From the NCBI RefSeq assembly GCF_000367365.1, contig NZ_BARF01000018.1, positions 1-56,969 on the forward strand: DNA of 56,969 nt, given 5' to 3'. This DNA comes from Streptomyces prunicolor NBRC 13075. Its GTDB lineage: Bacteria > Actinomycetota > Actinomycetes > Streptomycetales > Streptomycetaceae. Position numbers and translations under genes: made by a program. Shown here one piece after another: positions 10,441-20,466 of the stretch (positions within the stretch are counted from its first letter, which is position 1; each line of letters opens with the position of its first letter). The notes beneath the pieces were generated by a model. It ran no database searches. It was not told the DNA's origin and worked only from the letters and a program-made list of their open reading frames with translations.

Positions 10441-10662
10441 ATGTGCCTGGGCCTCTACAAAGCCGGCCTCGAACTGGTCCTCTCCCACGAGGGCACCGAG
10501 CGCGAGGCCTACATCCAGGAGCTGAAGAAGATCCTGATCCGCTATCTGACGCCGATGGTCGCCGAGAACCGGGCCTGGATCCAGGCCGATATCCGGGCCG
10601 AGAACCGGACCCCGGGGGACCTCACCACGCCTCGGACCCAGCCCCGGCCCCTGACCCCCTGA
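10441..10662 (+). pseudogene. Probable TetR regulator, C-terminal remnant
   Basis: About 70 codons (LGLYKAGLELVLSHEG, YIQELKKILIRYLTPMVAEN) look like the C-terminal helices of a TetR-family regulator. No HTH domain precedes it; upstream is the MMPL remnant on the opposite strand. Its last 41 bases overlap the 3' end of the antiporter gene. Assignment to TetR is by helix pattern and context and is less sure than the MMPL call. Confidence 0.5.
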
Positions 10663-11839
10663 CGGCCCCCTCCGCCCCCACCCGCTCCCCCCGCAACCGC
10701 AGCGCGAGCAGCGGAAACACCAGCACCGACACCATCGCCGCCCCGACCAGCGCCGCCGCGTCCGCCGACTTCAACACCTTGTCGTCGACCCCGATGGTGG
10801 TGATCGCGACGACCAGTGGCAGCGCGGTGGACGCGAACAGGGTGAGCGCGCGCCGGTCCCGTCGTACGAGATCGCGCGGGGCGAGGACGTAGACCGGAAT
10901 GCCTCGGACGAGCAGGAAGAGGGCCAGGAACACCGGGAGGAGGAGCAGGGCGTGGCCCCCGGAGAGCAGGGCGTCCAGGTCGAACTCGATGCCGGTGACC
11001 ACGAAGAACACCGGCACCAGGAAGCCGAAGCCCATCGCCTCGACCTTCTCCAGGACCGAACCCGCGCTCTCCGGGGCCGCGCCGTGCAGCACCAGGCGGG
11101 TGATCAGGCCGGCGGCGAAGGCGCCGAGGAGGGTGTCGAGGCCGAGGGCTCCGGAGATGCCCAGCATGACCGCCAGGAGGAGCACGACGAGTCGTACGGC
11201 GAACTGGCCGCTGCTGTGGAGGGTCTTGGCGATGATCCGGGAGAACCAGGGTGGGCGGGGGCGTAGCGCCCACCACACGGCCGCTGCCGTGAGGAGGGCG
11301 AACGCGGCCAGCAGGGCCGTGGAGCGGCCCGGTGCCCGCCCGCTCAGCAGCAGCGCCATCGCGATGATCGGGCCGAACTCCCCCACCGCGCCGACCGCCA
11401 GCATCACGGAGCCGAAGCGCGAGTGCAGGTCCCCGGCGTCGCGCAGTACCGGCAGGACCGTGCCCAGGGCGGTGCTGGTGAGGGCCGTGCCGACGTAGAC
11501 ACCCTTGGACCAGCCGGAGAGCGCGGTGGCGAGGGCCAGGCCCGCAGCCAGGGAGATCAGCCACGCGCGTACCGACCGTTTGAGCGTGTCCCCGCGGATC
11601 TTGTCGAACTCGATCTCGTACCCGGCGAGGAAGATCAGCATCGTCAGACCGAGGTCGGACAGGGTGTCGATCACCTGTCCGTCGCCCGCCCAGCCGAGTA
11701 CGTCGGGACCGACCAGGATGCCGAGGACGATCTCGAAGATGACCAGCGGGACCGGGAGCAGGCGGCTGATCGCGTAGGCCAGCAGGGGGGCCAGTACCGC
11801 GATGGCCATGATGAGGATGAGCGTCCCGGACTGCGACAT
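10622..11839 (-). CDS. CPA2 monovalent cation/proton antiporter
   Basis: A 405-aa membrane protein of the KefB/NapA-like CPA2 family, exchanging Na+ or K+ for protons across the cytoplasmic membrane. It shows about 12 hydrophobic segments, with VPLVIFEIVLGILVGPDVLG in the second and LTMLIFLAGYEIEFD in the third, typical of the Na_H_Exchanger fold. It lacks the C-terminal TrkA-N domain of Kef proteins. ATG 11839 is divergent from prsW with 61 bases between. The 3' end overlaps the TetR-like remnant, so the local deletion did not damage this gene. Confidence 0.88.
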   Translation of the reverse strand: MSQSGTLILIMAIAVLAPLLAYAISRLLPVPLVIFEIVLGILVGPDVLGWAGDGQVIDTLSDLGLTMLIFLAGYEIEFDKIRGDTLKRSVRAWLISLAAGLALATALSGWSKGVYVGTALTSTALGTVLPVLRDAGDLHSRFGSVMLAVGAVGEFGPIIAMALLLSGRAPGRSTALLAAFALLTAAAVWWALRPRPPWFSRIIAKTLHSSGQFAVRLVVLLLAVMLGISGALGLDTLLGAFAAGLITRLVLHGAAPESAGSVLEKVEAMGFGFLVPVFFVVTGIEFDLDALLSGGHALLLLPVFLALFLLVRGIPVYVLAPRDLVRRDRRALTLFASTALPLVVAITTIGVDDKVLKSADAAALVGAAMVSVLVFPLLALRLRGERVGAEGAVRGSGAGAGSEAW

Positions 11840-11900
11840 GAGGCGTATCTACCATAAAGTGCCGGTAAATCTGCCCTGTAGGAGTACGAGGGGATTTGCC

Positions 11901-12851
11901 GTGACCTACTCTCCGCCGCCCGGTGCGCCCCGGGCCCGTATCCCCGGGCCGCAGCAGCCGCCGCCGACGTACCCCCAGATCCGTACCGGTCTCTGGAAGC
12001 ACTGTCTGGGCGGCGGGCTGGCGCTGTGGGTGCTGACCGCGCTGGTCACGTACGCGACGAAGAACACCACCCTGCTGCCGACGCTGATCCTGCTCGGCAG
12101 CTTCCTGGTGCCGGTGACGTTCGTCCTGTGGGCGTACGAGCGGCACGGCCGGGACCTGGGCGTCAGCGTGATCCTGGGCTGCTTCCTGACCGGCGGCACG
12201 CTCGGGGTGCTGGGCGCCTCGGTGATGGAGTACTACCTGCTGCATCCCTCCCTGTGGATGTTCGTCGGCGTCGGCCTCATCGAGGAGGCCGTGAAGCTGG
12301 GGGCGCTGATGTTCGTGCTGCGCCGGCAGCCCCGGCTGCACGGGATGCGCGCGGGCCTGATTCTCGGCGCGACGGTCGGCTTCGGTTTCGCGGCCCTGGA
12401 GAGCGCCGGGTACGCCTTCAACGCGGCCGTCTCCGCCAAGGGCATCGATCTGCGGGCACTCCTGGAGACCGAGATCCTGCGCGGGGTGCTCGCACCCTTC
12501 GGGCACGGCCTGTGGACGGCGATCGCGGGTGGCGTCCTGCTCACGTACCGGCAGTTGAACGGGCGCTTCCGCTTCACCGCCCCGGTCGTCGGCACGTATC
12601 TCGGCGTCTCGTTGCTGCACGCCCTGTGGGACTCGACGCACGGCATCGCGATCTGGCTGGTGGCCCGGCTGTCCGGCACGGGCCTGGACAAGCAGCTGTT
12701 CGCCCAGGGGTACATCCCGAGGCCGACCGACCAGCAGGAGCATCTCTTCACGATGTTCTCGGTGGGCGGAATGGTGCTCGTGGCCCTGCTCGGCATCGCC
12801 TGGGTGCGGTCGCTGGCCCGCCGCGACCCCTCTTGGAGAAATACCCCCTAG
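11901..12851 (+). CDS. PrsW family intramembrane metalloprotease
   Basis: A 316-aa multi-spanning membrane protease of the glutamic-type/CAAX-related PrsW family, which in Bacillus cleaves an anti-sigma factor. Conserved motifs are EEAVKLG (EExxK), FGFAALES (FxxxE), GHGLWTAIAGG (first His) and LLHALWDSTHG (HxxxD). The N-terminal 30 residues are Pro rich and cytoplasmic. GTG 11901 follows GAGGGGATTTGCC; a longer frame from 11802 would overlap the antiporter promoter. Its stop codon lies inside the copper operator of the next operon. The substrate is unknown; no anti-sigma gene is near. Confidence 0.88.
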   Translation: MTYSPPPGAPRARIPGPQQPPPTYPQIRTGLWKHCLGGGLALWVLTALVTYATKNTTLLPTLILLGSFLVPVTFVLWAYERHGRDLGVSVILGCFLTGGTLGVLGASVMEYYLLHPSLWMFVGVGLIEEAVKLGALMFVLRRQPRLHGMRAGLILGATVGFGFAALESAGYAFNAAVSAKGIDLRALLETEILRGVLAPFGHGLWTAIAGGVLLTYRQLNGRFRFTAPVVGTYLGVSLLHALWDSTHGIAIWLVARLSGTGLDKQLFAQGYIPRPTDQQEHLFTMFSVGGMVLVALLGIAWVRSLARRDPSWRNTP

Positions 12852-12860
12852 GGGTATAAT
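12833..12860 (+). promoter_or_regulatory. copZA promoter with CsoR-type operator
   Basis: TTGGAG (12833-12838), a 16-base spacer and TATAAT (12855-12860) form a strong promoter. The operator ATACCCC-CTA-GGGGTAT (12841-12857) fills the spacer and part of the -10. This is the GC-rich dyad bound by the Cu(I) sensor CsoR, so copper would relieve repression. The element overlaps the last codons of prsW. Confidence 0.88.
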
Positions 12861-12934
12861 GTGGAACACAGAGTGAGCCACCGTGGGCCACTCCGACCGC
12901 ATACGCCTCCACACGCCTCCACGAGGAGAACGAC

Positions 12935-13174
12935 ATGACCGCCCAGACCGACACCCAGGGTTCCGTCACCACCGTCTACAAGGTGAGCGGGATGAGCTGC
13001 GGACACTGTGAGGGCTCCGTCTCCGGCGAGATCTCCGGGCTGCCCGGTGTCAGCTCGGTGAAGGCCGTCGCGTCGACCGGCGAGGTCACCGTCGTATCTG
13101 CCGCCCCGCTCGACGACGAGGCGGTCCGCGCGGCCGTCGACGAGGCGGGCTTCGAGCTCGTCGGCCAGGCCTGA
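12935..13174 (+). CDS. copZ: Copper chaperone, CopZ type
   Basis: A 79-aa cytosolic heavy-metal-associated domain protein that binds Cu(I) and hands it to the exporter CopA. The metal motif GMSCGHCEG gives the MxCxxC pattern, followed by the expected ferredoxin-like beta-alpha-beta pattern. ATG 12935 has CGAGGAG upstream. It is the first gene after the CsoR-type operator and 130 bases before copA, which may be cotranscribed or have its own promoter. Confidence 0.93.
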   Translation: MTAQTDTQGSVTTVYKVSGMSCGHCEGSVSGEISGLPGVSSVKAVASTGEVTVVSAAPLDDEAVRAAVDEAGFELVGQA

Positions 13175-13206
13175 GACAGCACCGGCCAGCACCCGTCTTC
13201 ATCAGC

Positions 13207-13231
13207 AGGACGCTTCTAGTAGGACGCTTCT
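13207..13231. repeat. Direct repeat between copZ and copA
   Basis: AGGACGCTTCT occurs at 13207-13217 and 13221-13231, 14 bases apart, in the 130-base gap. I see no CsoR-like dyad here. It could be a binding site or a chance duplication. Confidence 0.4.
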
Positions 13232-13304
13232 GTTTTCCGACCGGGCCGTGCCGACCAGCTGATACTGGCTCCGTGCGGTCCGGTCCGATGTCTGGAGTCC
13301 GGAC

Positions 13305-15605
<2,301 letters not shown>

Positions 15606-15787
15606 AGTTCCGCAAAGTTACCGGGAGTTACGGGAAGTCGAAGTAAGAGTCCCCCTAGAGACGGACGACGGCCTCACATAAGCTCTTCACAAGGCTCGCG
15701 CATCATCCTTACGCTGGGGTCCCGACCACGACATCGGGGCTCTTGCGCATCTAACGGACATATGCAAGAGACGCAGATCACAGTGGT

Positions 15788-15931
15788 GTGAACGTAACCA
15801 TCGAAGGGCTTCGAAGGTCTAAGTTGACGATGTCAGCAAGCGTCTTGGGGGGCGCGAACTGGCATCTGAGGATGTCTTGGGGGACTTCCTCAGAGATGCG
15901 TTGCCGGGACACGTACACCGGGGAGCTTTGA
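15788..15931 (+). CDS. Possible 47-aa small protein
   Basis: GTG 15788 opens a 47-codon frame that reads VNVTIEGLRRSKLTMSASVL and ends RDTYTGEL. There is no obvious Shine-Dalgarno sequence, and the third-position G/C bias of the neighbours is absent. A 9-codon frame (ATG at about 15762) ends just before it. I do not recognise the peptide. It is listed only because this lower-GC stretch carries no better candidate. Confidence 0.2.
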   Translation: MNVTIEGLRRSKLTMSASVLGGANWHLRMSWGTSSEMRCRDTYTGEL

Positions 15932-16130
15932 GCGGCCCTCCCGTCGTGCGGTGTCCCGGCAGATCGCACACATCACTGGCTCCACCCGGTAGTACGAGGA
16001 CTTTTGCTCGTTCTACTCAACGAAGCTCAGCTTCATCGAGCTTCGGCAGTACGCAGTACAGCGATTCAGGCGCTGGTTCTCAAAGACGCCCGGCCGGATC
16101 CCGTGGGGGGAATCCGCACCGGGACATGGG

Positions 16131-16190
16131 AAGGCGCCCTGTACGCCGGCCCGTGGGGGGACCGTCGGCAGGGCGCCTTCTTTTACCTCT
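16131..16190 (+). terminator. Terminator-like hairpin with T-rich tail
   Basis: AAGGCGCCCTG (16131-16141) pairs with CAGGGCGCCTT (16169-16179), followed on the plus strand by CTTTTACCTCTTTTTTC. This is the look of a factor-independent terminator for a rightward transcript. No clear gene lies upstream after copA (ends 15605), so it may end a copA readthrough or an unannotated RNA starting near 15700. Confidence 0.6.
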
Positions 16191-16224
16191 TTTTTCGAGC
16201 TCGGTTCGCCTCCGGGGCGCCAAA

Positions 16225-16292
16225 GTCGGTGTCGAGAGGCCGACCGTGCTCGACCCTGCGGGCCTCCGCGCGCTCGACCTCTCGACACCGAC
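16225..16292. repeat. 15-base perfect inverted repeat
   Basis: GTCGGTGTCGAGAGG (16225-16239) and its exact complement (16278-16292) enclose 38 bases that themselves contain repeated CTCGACC elements. It could be a large hairpin in RNA or a paired protein site. Confidence 0.7.
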
Positions 16293-16342
16293 GCGCCCCT
16301 TCGGCTGACTCGCCGCGTTAGGCGAGGGAGTTGAAGGGGCGC
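16293..16342. terminator. Nested hairpin downstream of citA
   Basis: GCGCCCCTTC (16293-16302) pairs with GAAGGGGCGC (16333-16342); inside, CTCGCC (16309-16314) pairs with GGCGAG (16321-16326). The arms reuse the GCGCCCC end of the intergenic repeat. It may terminate citA transcription, about 180 bases past the citA stop. Confidence 0.45.
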
Positions 16343-16348
16343 GGTCTT

Positions 16349-16390
16349 GCTGTGGTCCGGAGTTTTGCAGTGGTGCTGTGGTCCGGAGTT
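16349..16390. repeat. 16-base direct repeat
   Basis: GCTGTGGTCCGGAGTT occurs at 16349-16364 and 16375-16390, with period 26. No known meaning. Confidence 0.6.
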
Positions 16391-16449
16391 GTTGCTGTGC
16401 TGCGGCGCCCCTTCCCTTAGGAACGCCGGGCACTGCTGCTTTTGGCTTT

Positions 16450-16473
16450 AGGGGCGCGGGGAACTGCGCGACC
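16450..16473. repeat. Streptomyces intergenic repeat, copy C
   Basis: The reverse complement of the core in copies A and B (AGGGGCGCGGGGAACTGCGC then GACC). It lies 50 bases from the citA stop. All three copies in the window are intergenic. Confidence 0.8.
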
Positions 16474-16522
16474 AGCCCCCACCGGGCCCGCGGCCAAAGA
16501 ACCCGCGAACCCGGCGGAGCAC

Positions 16523-17812
16523 CTAGCGACCCTCGACCGGAACGAAGTCCCGCTCGACGACACCCGTGTAGATCTGACGCGGGCGCCCGATACGAGAACC
16601 CGGCTCCTTGATCATCTCGTGCCACTGGGCGATCCAGCCCGGCAGGCGGCCCAGGGCGAACAGGACCGTGAACATCTCGGCCGGGAAGCCCATGGCCCGG
16701 TAGATCAGGCCGGTGTAGAAGTCGACGTTCGGGTAGAGGTTGCGCGAGACGAAGTAGTCGTCGGACAGCGCGTGCTCTTCGAGCTTCAGCGCGATGTCCA
16801 GCAACTCGTCGGACTTGCCGAGGGCCGACAGGACGTCGTGCGCGGCGGACTTGATGATCTTGGCGCGCGGGTCGAAGGACTTGTACACCCGGTGGCCGAA
16901 GCCCATCAGGCGGACGCCCTCCTCCTTGTTCTTCACCTTGCGGATGAAGGAGTCGACATCGCCGCCGTTGGCCTGGATGCCTTCCAGCATCTCCAGGACC
17001 GACTGGTTGGCGCCGCCGTGCAGCGGGCCCCACAGGGCGTTGATGCCGGCGGAGATCGAGGCGAACATGTTGGCCTGCGAGGAGCCGACGAGGCGGACCG
17101 TCGAGGTCGAACAGTTCTGCTCGTGGTCCGCGTGCAGGATCAGCAGCTTGTCGAGCGCGGAGACGACGACCGGGTCGAGGTCGTACTCCTGGGCGGGGAC
17201 CGAGAAGGTCATGCGCAGGAAGTTCTCGACGTAGCCGAGGTCGTTGCGCGGGTAGACGAACGGGTGGCCGATCGACTTCTTGTACGCGTACGCCGCGATC
17301 GTCGGAAGCTTGGCGAGCAGCCGGATCGTGGAGAGGTTGCGCTGCTTCTCGTCGAACGGGTTGTGGCTGTCCTGGTAGAAGGTGGACAGCGCCGAGACGA
17401 CCGACGACAGCATCGCCATCGGGTGGGCGTCGCGCGGGAAGCCCTTGTAGAAGTTCTTGACGTCCTCGTGCAGCAGGGTGTGCTGCGTGATGTCGTTCTT
17501 GAACACGGTGAGCTCGTCGACGGTAGGCAGCTCGCCGTTGATGAGCAGGTAGGCGACCTCCACGAAGGTGGAGCGCTCGGCCAGCTGCTCGATCGGGTAG
17601 CCGCGGTACCGGAGGATGCCCTGCTCACCGTCGAGGTAGGTGATGGCGGATTTATAGGCGGCGGTGTTCCCGTAACCGCTGTCCAGCGTCACCAGACCGG
17701 TCTGGGCGCGGAGCTTCCCGATGTCGAAGCCCTTGTCGCCGACGGTGCTGTCGATCACCGGGTAGGTGTACTCGCCGTCGCCGTACCGCAGTACTACAGA
17801 GTTGTCGCTCAC
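16523..17812 (-). CDS. citA: Citrate synthase
   Basis: Condenses acetyl-CoA and oxaloacetate to citrate at the entry of the TCA cycle. The 429-aa protein is of the long (type II, hexameric) class with an N-terminal beta domain beginning VSDNSVVLRYGDGEY. Catalytic regions are LHADHEQNCSTSTVRL (His), LWGPLHGGANQ (His) and GFGHRVYK. I chose GTG 17812 with GAGGGA upstream; an in-frame GTG at 17824 is possible but adds only VRDD. It is monocistronic. Confidence 0.95.
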   Translation of the reverse strand: MSDNSVVLRYGDGEYTYPVIDSTVGDKGFDIGKLRAQTGLVTLDSGYGNTAAYKSAITYLDGEQGILRYRGYPIEQLAERSTFVEVAYLLINGELPTVDELTVFKNDITQHTLLHEDVKNFYKGFPRDAHPMAMLSSVVSALSTFYQDSHNPFDEKQRNLSTIRLLAKLPTIAAYAYKKSIGHPFVYPRNDLGYVENFLRMTFSVPAQEYDLDPVVVSALDKLLILHADHEQNCSTSTVRLVGSSQANMFASISAGINALWGPLHGGANQSVLEMLEGIQANGGDVDSFIRKVKNKEEGVRLMGFGHRVYKSFDPRAKIIKSAAHDVLSALGKSDELLDIALKLEEHALSDDYFVSRNLYPNVDFYTGLIYRAMGFPAEMFTVLFALGRLPGWIAQWHEMIKEPGSRIGRPRQIYTGVVERDFVPVEGR

Positions 17813-17918
17813 GTCATCCCTCACCGACGTTGTGCCTCTTCTTCGAGGTTGCCCTGACTGTCTCTACCATCCCCCATTTGGCGCAGGAGAGTGCACTCGG
17901 GGTCGACCATTGGGCCTA

Positions 17919-17941
17919 TTGGCGGCACTCAGTGCCGCCAA
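17919..17941 (-). terminator. Hairpin after the recD2 stop
   Basis: TTGGCGGCAC-TCA-GTGCCGCCAA is a perfect 10-bp stem with a 3-base loop, 52 bases downstream of the helicase stop and about 107 bases upstream of citA. There is no T-tract. It probably insulates citA from helicase transcription. Confidence 0.6.
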
Positions 17942-17992
17942 CCTGTTCATCCTGCCCCCTCTACCCCGGCATCTGGAAGTGCTGTGTGACCT

Positions 17993-20278
17993 TCATGACT
18001 CATTTGATCGATCATTTTTTACGGTCAGTCGGAAGTCCAGTGCCGTGCAGCGCCGCCCCGCCGACACCGTGCGCACGGCCTGCCCGATCGCCTTGCGCGA
18101 TCCGACCAGCACAACCAGCTGTTTGGCCCGGGTGACGGCCGTATACAAAAGGTTCCGCTGGAGCATCATCCACGCGCCCGTGGTGACCGGGATCACCACA
18201 GCCGGATACTCACTGCCCTGCGAACGGTGAATTGTCACCGCATACGCGTGCGCCAGCTCGTCCAGTTCATCGAATTCGTACGGAACCTCCTCGTCCTCGT
18301 CCGTCAGCACCGTGAGGCGCTGGTCCACCGGGTCGAGTGAGGTGACAACGCCGACCGTGCCGTTGAAGACGCCGTTCGCGCCCTTCTCGTAGTTGTTGCG
18401 GATCTGGGTGACCTTGTCGCCGACCCGGAAGACCCGGCCACCGAACCGCTTCTCGGCGAGGTCGGGCCGGCCGGGCGTGATCGCCTGCTGCAGCAGTCCG
18501 TTGAGGTTGCCCGCGCCCGCCGGTCCCCGGTGCATGGGCGCGAGCACCTGCACGTCCCGGCGCGGGTCGAGCCCGAACTTGGCCGGAATCCGGCGCGCCA
18601 CCACGTCCACGGTGAGCCGGCCGACCTCCTCCGTGTCGTCCTCGACGAAGAGGAAGAAGTCCTTCATGCCGTCGGTGACGGGGCGTTGGCCGGAGTTGAT
18701 CCGGTGCGCGTTGGTGATCACGCCGGACTGCTGGGCCTGGCGGAACACGCGCGTGAGGCGCACGGCGGGGATCGGGCCGCCGTCGGCCAGCAGGTCGCGC
18801 AGCACCTCGCCGGCGCCGACGCTGGGGAGTTGGTCCACGTCTCCGACGAAGAGGAGATGGGCTCCTGGGGGTACGGCCTTGACGAGCTTGTTGGCGAGGA
18901 GGAGGTCGAGCATGGAGGCCTCGTCCACGACCACCAAGTCGGCGTCCAGGGGACGGTCCTTGTCGTAGGCCGCGTCGCCGCCGGGCTTGAGTTCGAGGAG
19001 GCGGTGGACGGTTGAGGCCTCGGCGCCCGTCAGTTCGGCGAGGCGCTTGGCTGCACGGCCGGTGGGGGCGGCGAGGACGACCTTGGCCTTCTTGGCGCGG
19101 GCCAGGTCGACGATCGAGCGGACCGTGAATGACTTTCCGCAGCCGGGGCCGCCGGTGAGGACGGCGACCTTTTTCGTGAGGGCGAGCTTGACGGCGGCCT
19201 CTTGCTCGGGGGCGAGTTCGACGCCCGTCTTGCCCTTCAGCCATCCCAGCGCCTTGTCCCAGGCCACGTCGTGGAAGCCGGGCATGCGGTCCGCGTCCGT
19301 GCGCAGAAGGCGGCGGAGCTGGGCGGCGAGGGAGAGCTCGGCGCGGTGGAAGGGGACGAGGTAGACGGCGGTGACGGGGTCGGGGCTGCCGTCGGGGCCG
19401 GGAACCTTCTCCCGTACGACACCGGGGTCGCCCGACTCCTCGTCCGGGAGGGCGAGTTCGGCGAGGCACTCGATGACGAGGCCGGTGTCGACCTGAAGGA
19501 GCTTCACCGCGTCGGCGATGAGCCGCTCTTCGGGGAGGTAGCAGTTGCCCTGGTCGGTGGCCTGCGAAAGGGCGTACTGGAGGCCTGCCTTGACGCGCTC
19601 CGGGCTGTCGTGCGGGATGCCGACGGACTGGGCGATCTTGTCGGCGGTGAGGAAGCCGATGCCCCAGACGTCGGAGGCGAGGCGGTACGGCTGGTTCTTG
19701 ACGACGGAGATCGACGCGTCGCCGTACTTCTTGTAGATGCGGACCGCGATCGACGTGGACACCTCGACGGTCTGGAGGAAGAGCATGACCTCCTTGATCG
19801 CCTTCTGCTCCTCCCAGGCCTCGGCGATCTTCTTGGTGCGCTTGGGGCCGAGCCCGGGGACCTCGATGAGCCGCTTGGGCTCGTCCTCGATGATCTGGAG
19901 CGTGTCCAGGCCGAAGTGCTGGGTGATGCGGTCGGCGAAGACGGGGCCGATGCCCTTGACGAGGCCGGAGCCGAGGTAGCGGCGGATGCCCTGGATGGTG
20001 GCGGGGAGCAGTGTTGTGTAGTTCTCCACGGTGAACTGCTTGCCGTATTGGGGGTGCGAGCCCCAACGGCCCTCCATGCGGAGGGATTCGCCGGCCTGGG
20101 CGCCGAGCAGTGCGCCTACGACGGTGAGGAGATCGCCGCCGCCTCGGCCGGTGTCGACACGGGCGACTGTGTAGCCGGTCTCGTCGTTGGCGTAGGTGAT
20201 GCGTTCCAGGACGCCTTCGAGGACGGCGAGGTGGCGCTCGTCTGTGGGGGTCCCCGGTTTTGCCGCCTGGTTGGACAT
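17993..20278 (-). CDS. recD2: RecD2-like SF1B DNA helicase
   Basis: A 761-aa 5'-3' DNA helicase of the RecD2 type, which works without RecBC. The N-terminus has the RecD2 OB-like part and helix-hairpin-helix repeats around LGSGLVKGIGPVFADRIT and PGLGPKRTKKI. Motif I is GGPGCGKSFTV (about residue 376), motif II VVVDEASMLDL. The C-terminal SH3-like insertion and YAVTIHRSQGSEYPAVVIPV complete the motor. ATG 20278 (MSNQAAKPG) starts the conserved part. The family is known in DNA repair; no SOS box is evident upstream. Confidence 0.93.
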   Translation of the reverse strand: MSNQAAKPGTPTDERHLAVLEGVLERITYANDETGYTVARVDTGRGGGDLLTVVGALLGAQAGESLRMEGRWGSHPQYGKQFTVENYTTLLPATIQGIRRYLGSGLVKGIGPVFADRITQHFGLDTLQIIEDEPKRLIEVPGLGPKRTKKIAEAWEEQKAIKEVMLFLQTVEVSTSIAVRIYKKYGDASISVVKNQPYRLASDVWGIGFLTADKIAQSVGIPHDSPERVKAGLQYALSQATDQGNCYLPEERLIADAVKLLQVDTGLVIECLAELALPDEESGDPGVVREKVPGPDGSPDPVTAVYLVPFHRAELSLAAQLRRLLRTDADRMPGFHDVAWDKALGWLKGKTGVELAPEQEAAVKLALTKKVAVLTGGPGCGKSFTVRSIVDLARAKKAKVVLAAPTGRAAKRLAELTGAEASTVHRLLELKPGGDAAYDKDRPLDADLVVVDEASMLDLLLANKLVKAVPPGAHLLFVGDVDQLPSVGAGEVLRDLLADGGPIPAVRLTRVFRQAQQSGVITNAHRINSGQRPVTDGMKDFFLFVEDDTEEVGRLTVDVVARRIPAKFGLDPRRDVQVLAPMHRGPAGAGNLNGLLQQAITPGRPDLAEKRFGGRVFRVGDKVTQIRNNYEKGANGVFNGTVGVVTSLDPVDQRLTVLTDEDEEVPYEFDELDELAHAYAVTIHRSQGSEYPAVVIPVTTGAWMMLQRNLLYTAVTRAKQLVVLVGSRKAIGQAVRTVSAGRRCTALDFRLTVKNDRSNES

Positions 20279-20466
20279 GGGTCGACGGTACCGGGCGGGT
20301 GTGACAGGGGGCTGCGGAACCCTGGGCAGGTCCGTGGGGCCTCGGCGTCTGAATGCTCCCGCACGGGGTCGTCGCAATCGGCACCCTCTTGGTGAGTGCG
20401 ACTTTGGGGAGCAGTTGGGTACGCAGCGCCTGCATCGGACAGTGGCCGAGCTACGTTACGTATGGC

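Larger units (their letters stand above)
15606..16522. other. Gene-poor, structure-rich region between copA and citA
   Basis: About 900 bases without a convincing gene. Base composition is lower in G+C than the flanks up to about 16080. Long open frames here (for example 15877-16308) have unlike codon use and no ribosome site. The region holds an imperfect stem CTCTTGC...GCAAGAG at about 15741-15772, a terminator-like hairpin at 16131-16190, a 15-base inverted repeat at 16225-16292, a nested hairpin at 16293-16342, a 16-base direct repeat at 16349-16390 and repeat copy C. A small RNA gene is possible. Confidence 0.5.

Noticed and set aside
10542..12914. 790-codon open frame on the minus strand
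   Set aside because: It runs in a shifted frame across the antiporter and antisense to prsW, is Arg/Gly/Pro rich and shows no family motif. It is a high-GC shadow.
13175..13304. Second CsoR operator before copA
   Set aside because: The gap has an 11-base direct repeat but no GC-rich dyad like the one before copZ.
15877..16308. 143-codon open frame between copA and citA
   Set aside because: No ribosome site, low-complexity Arg/Ser/Pro composition, and it reads through terminator and inverted-repeat structures.
20279..20466. Possible SOS box for recD2
   Set aside because: I looked for the actinobacterial LexA dyad upstream of the helicase and found no acceptable match.
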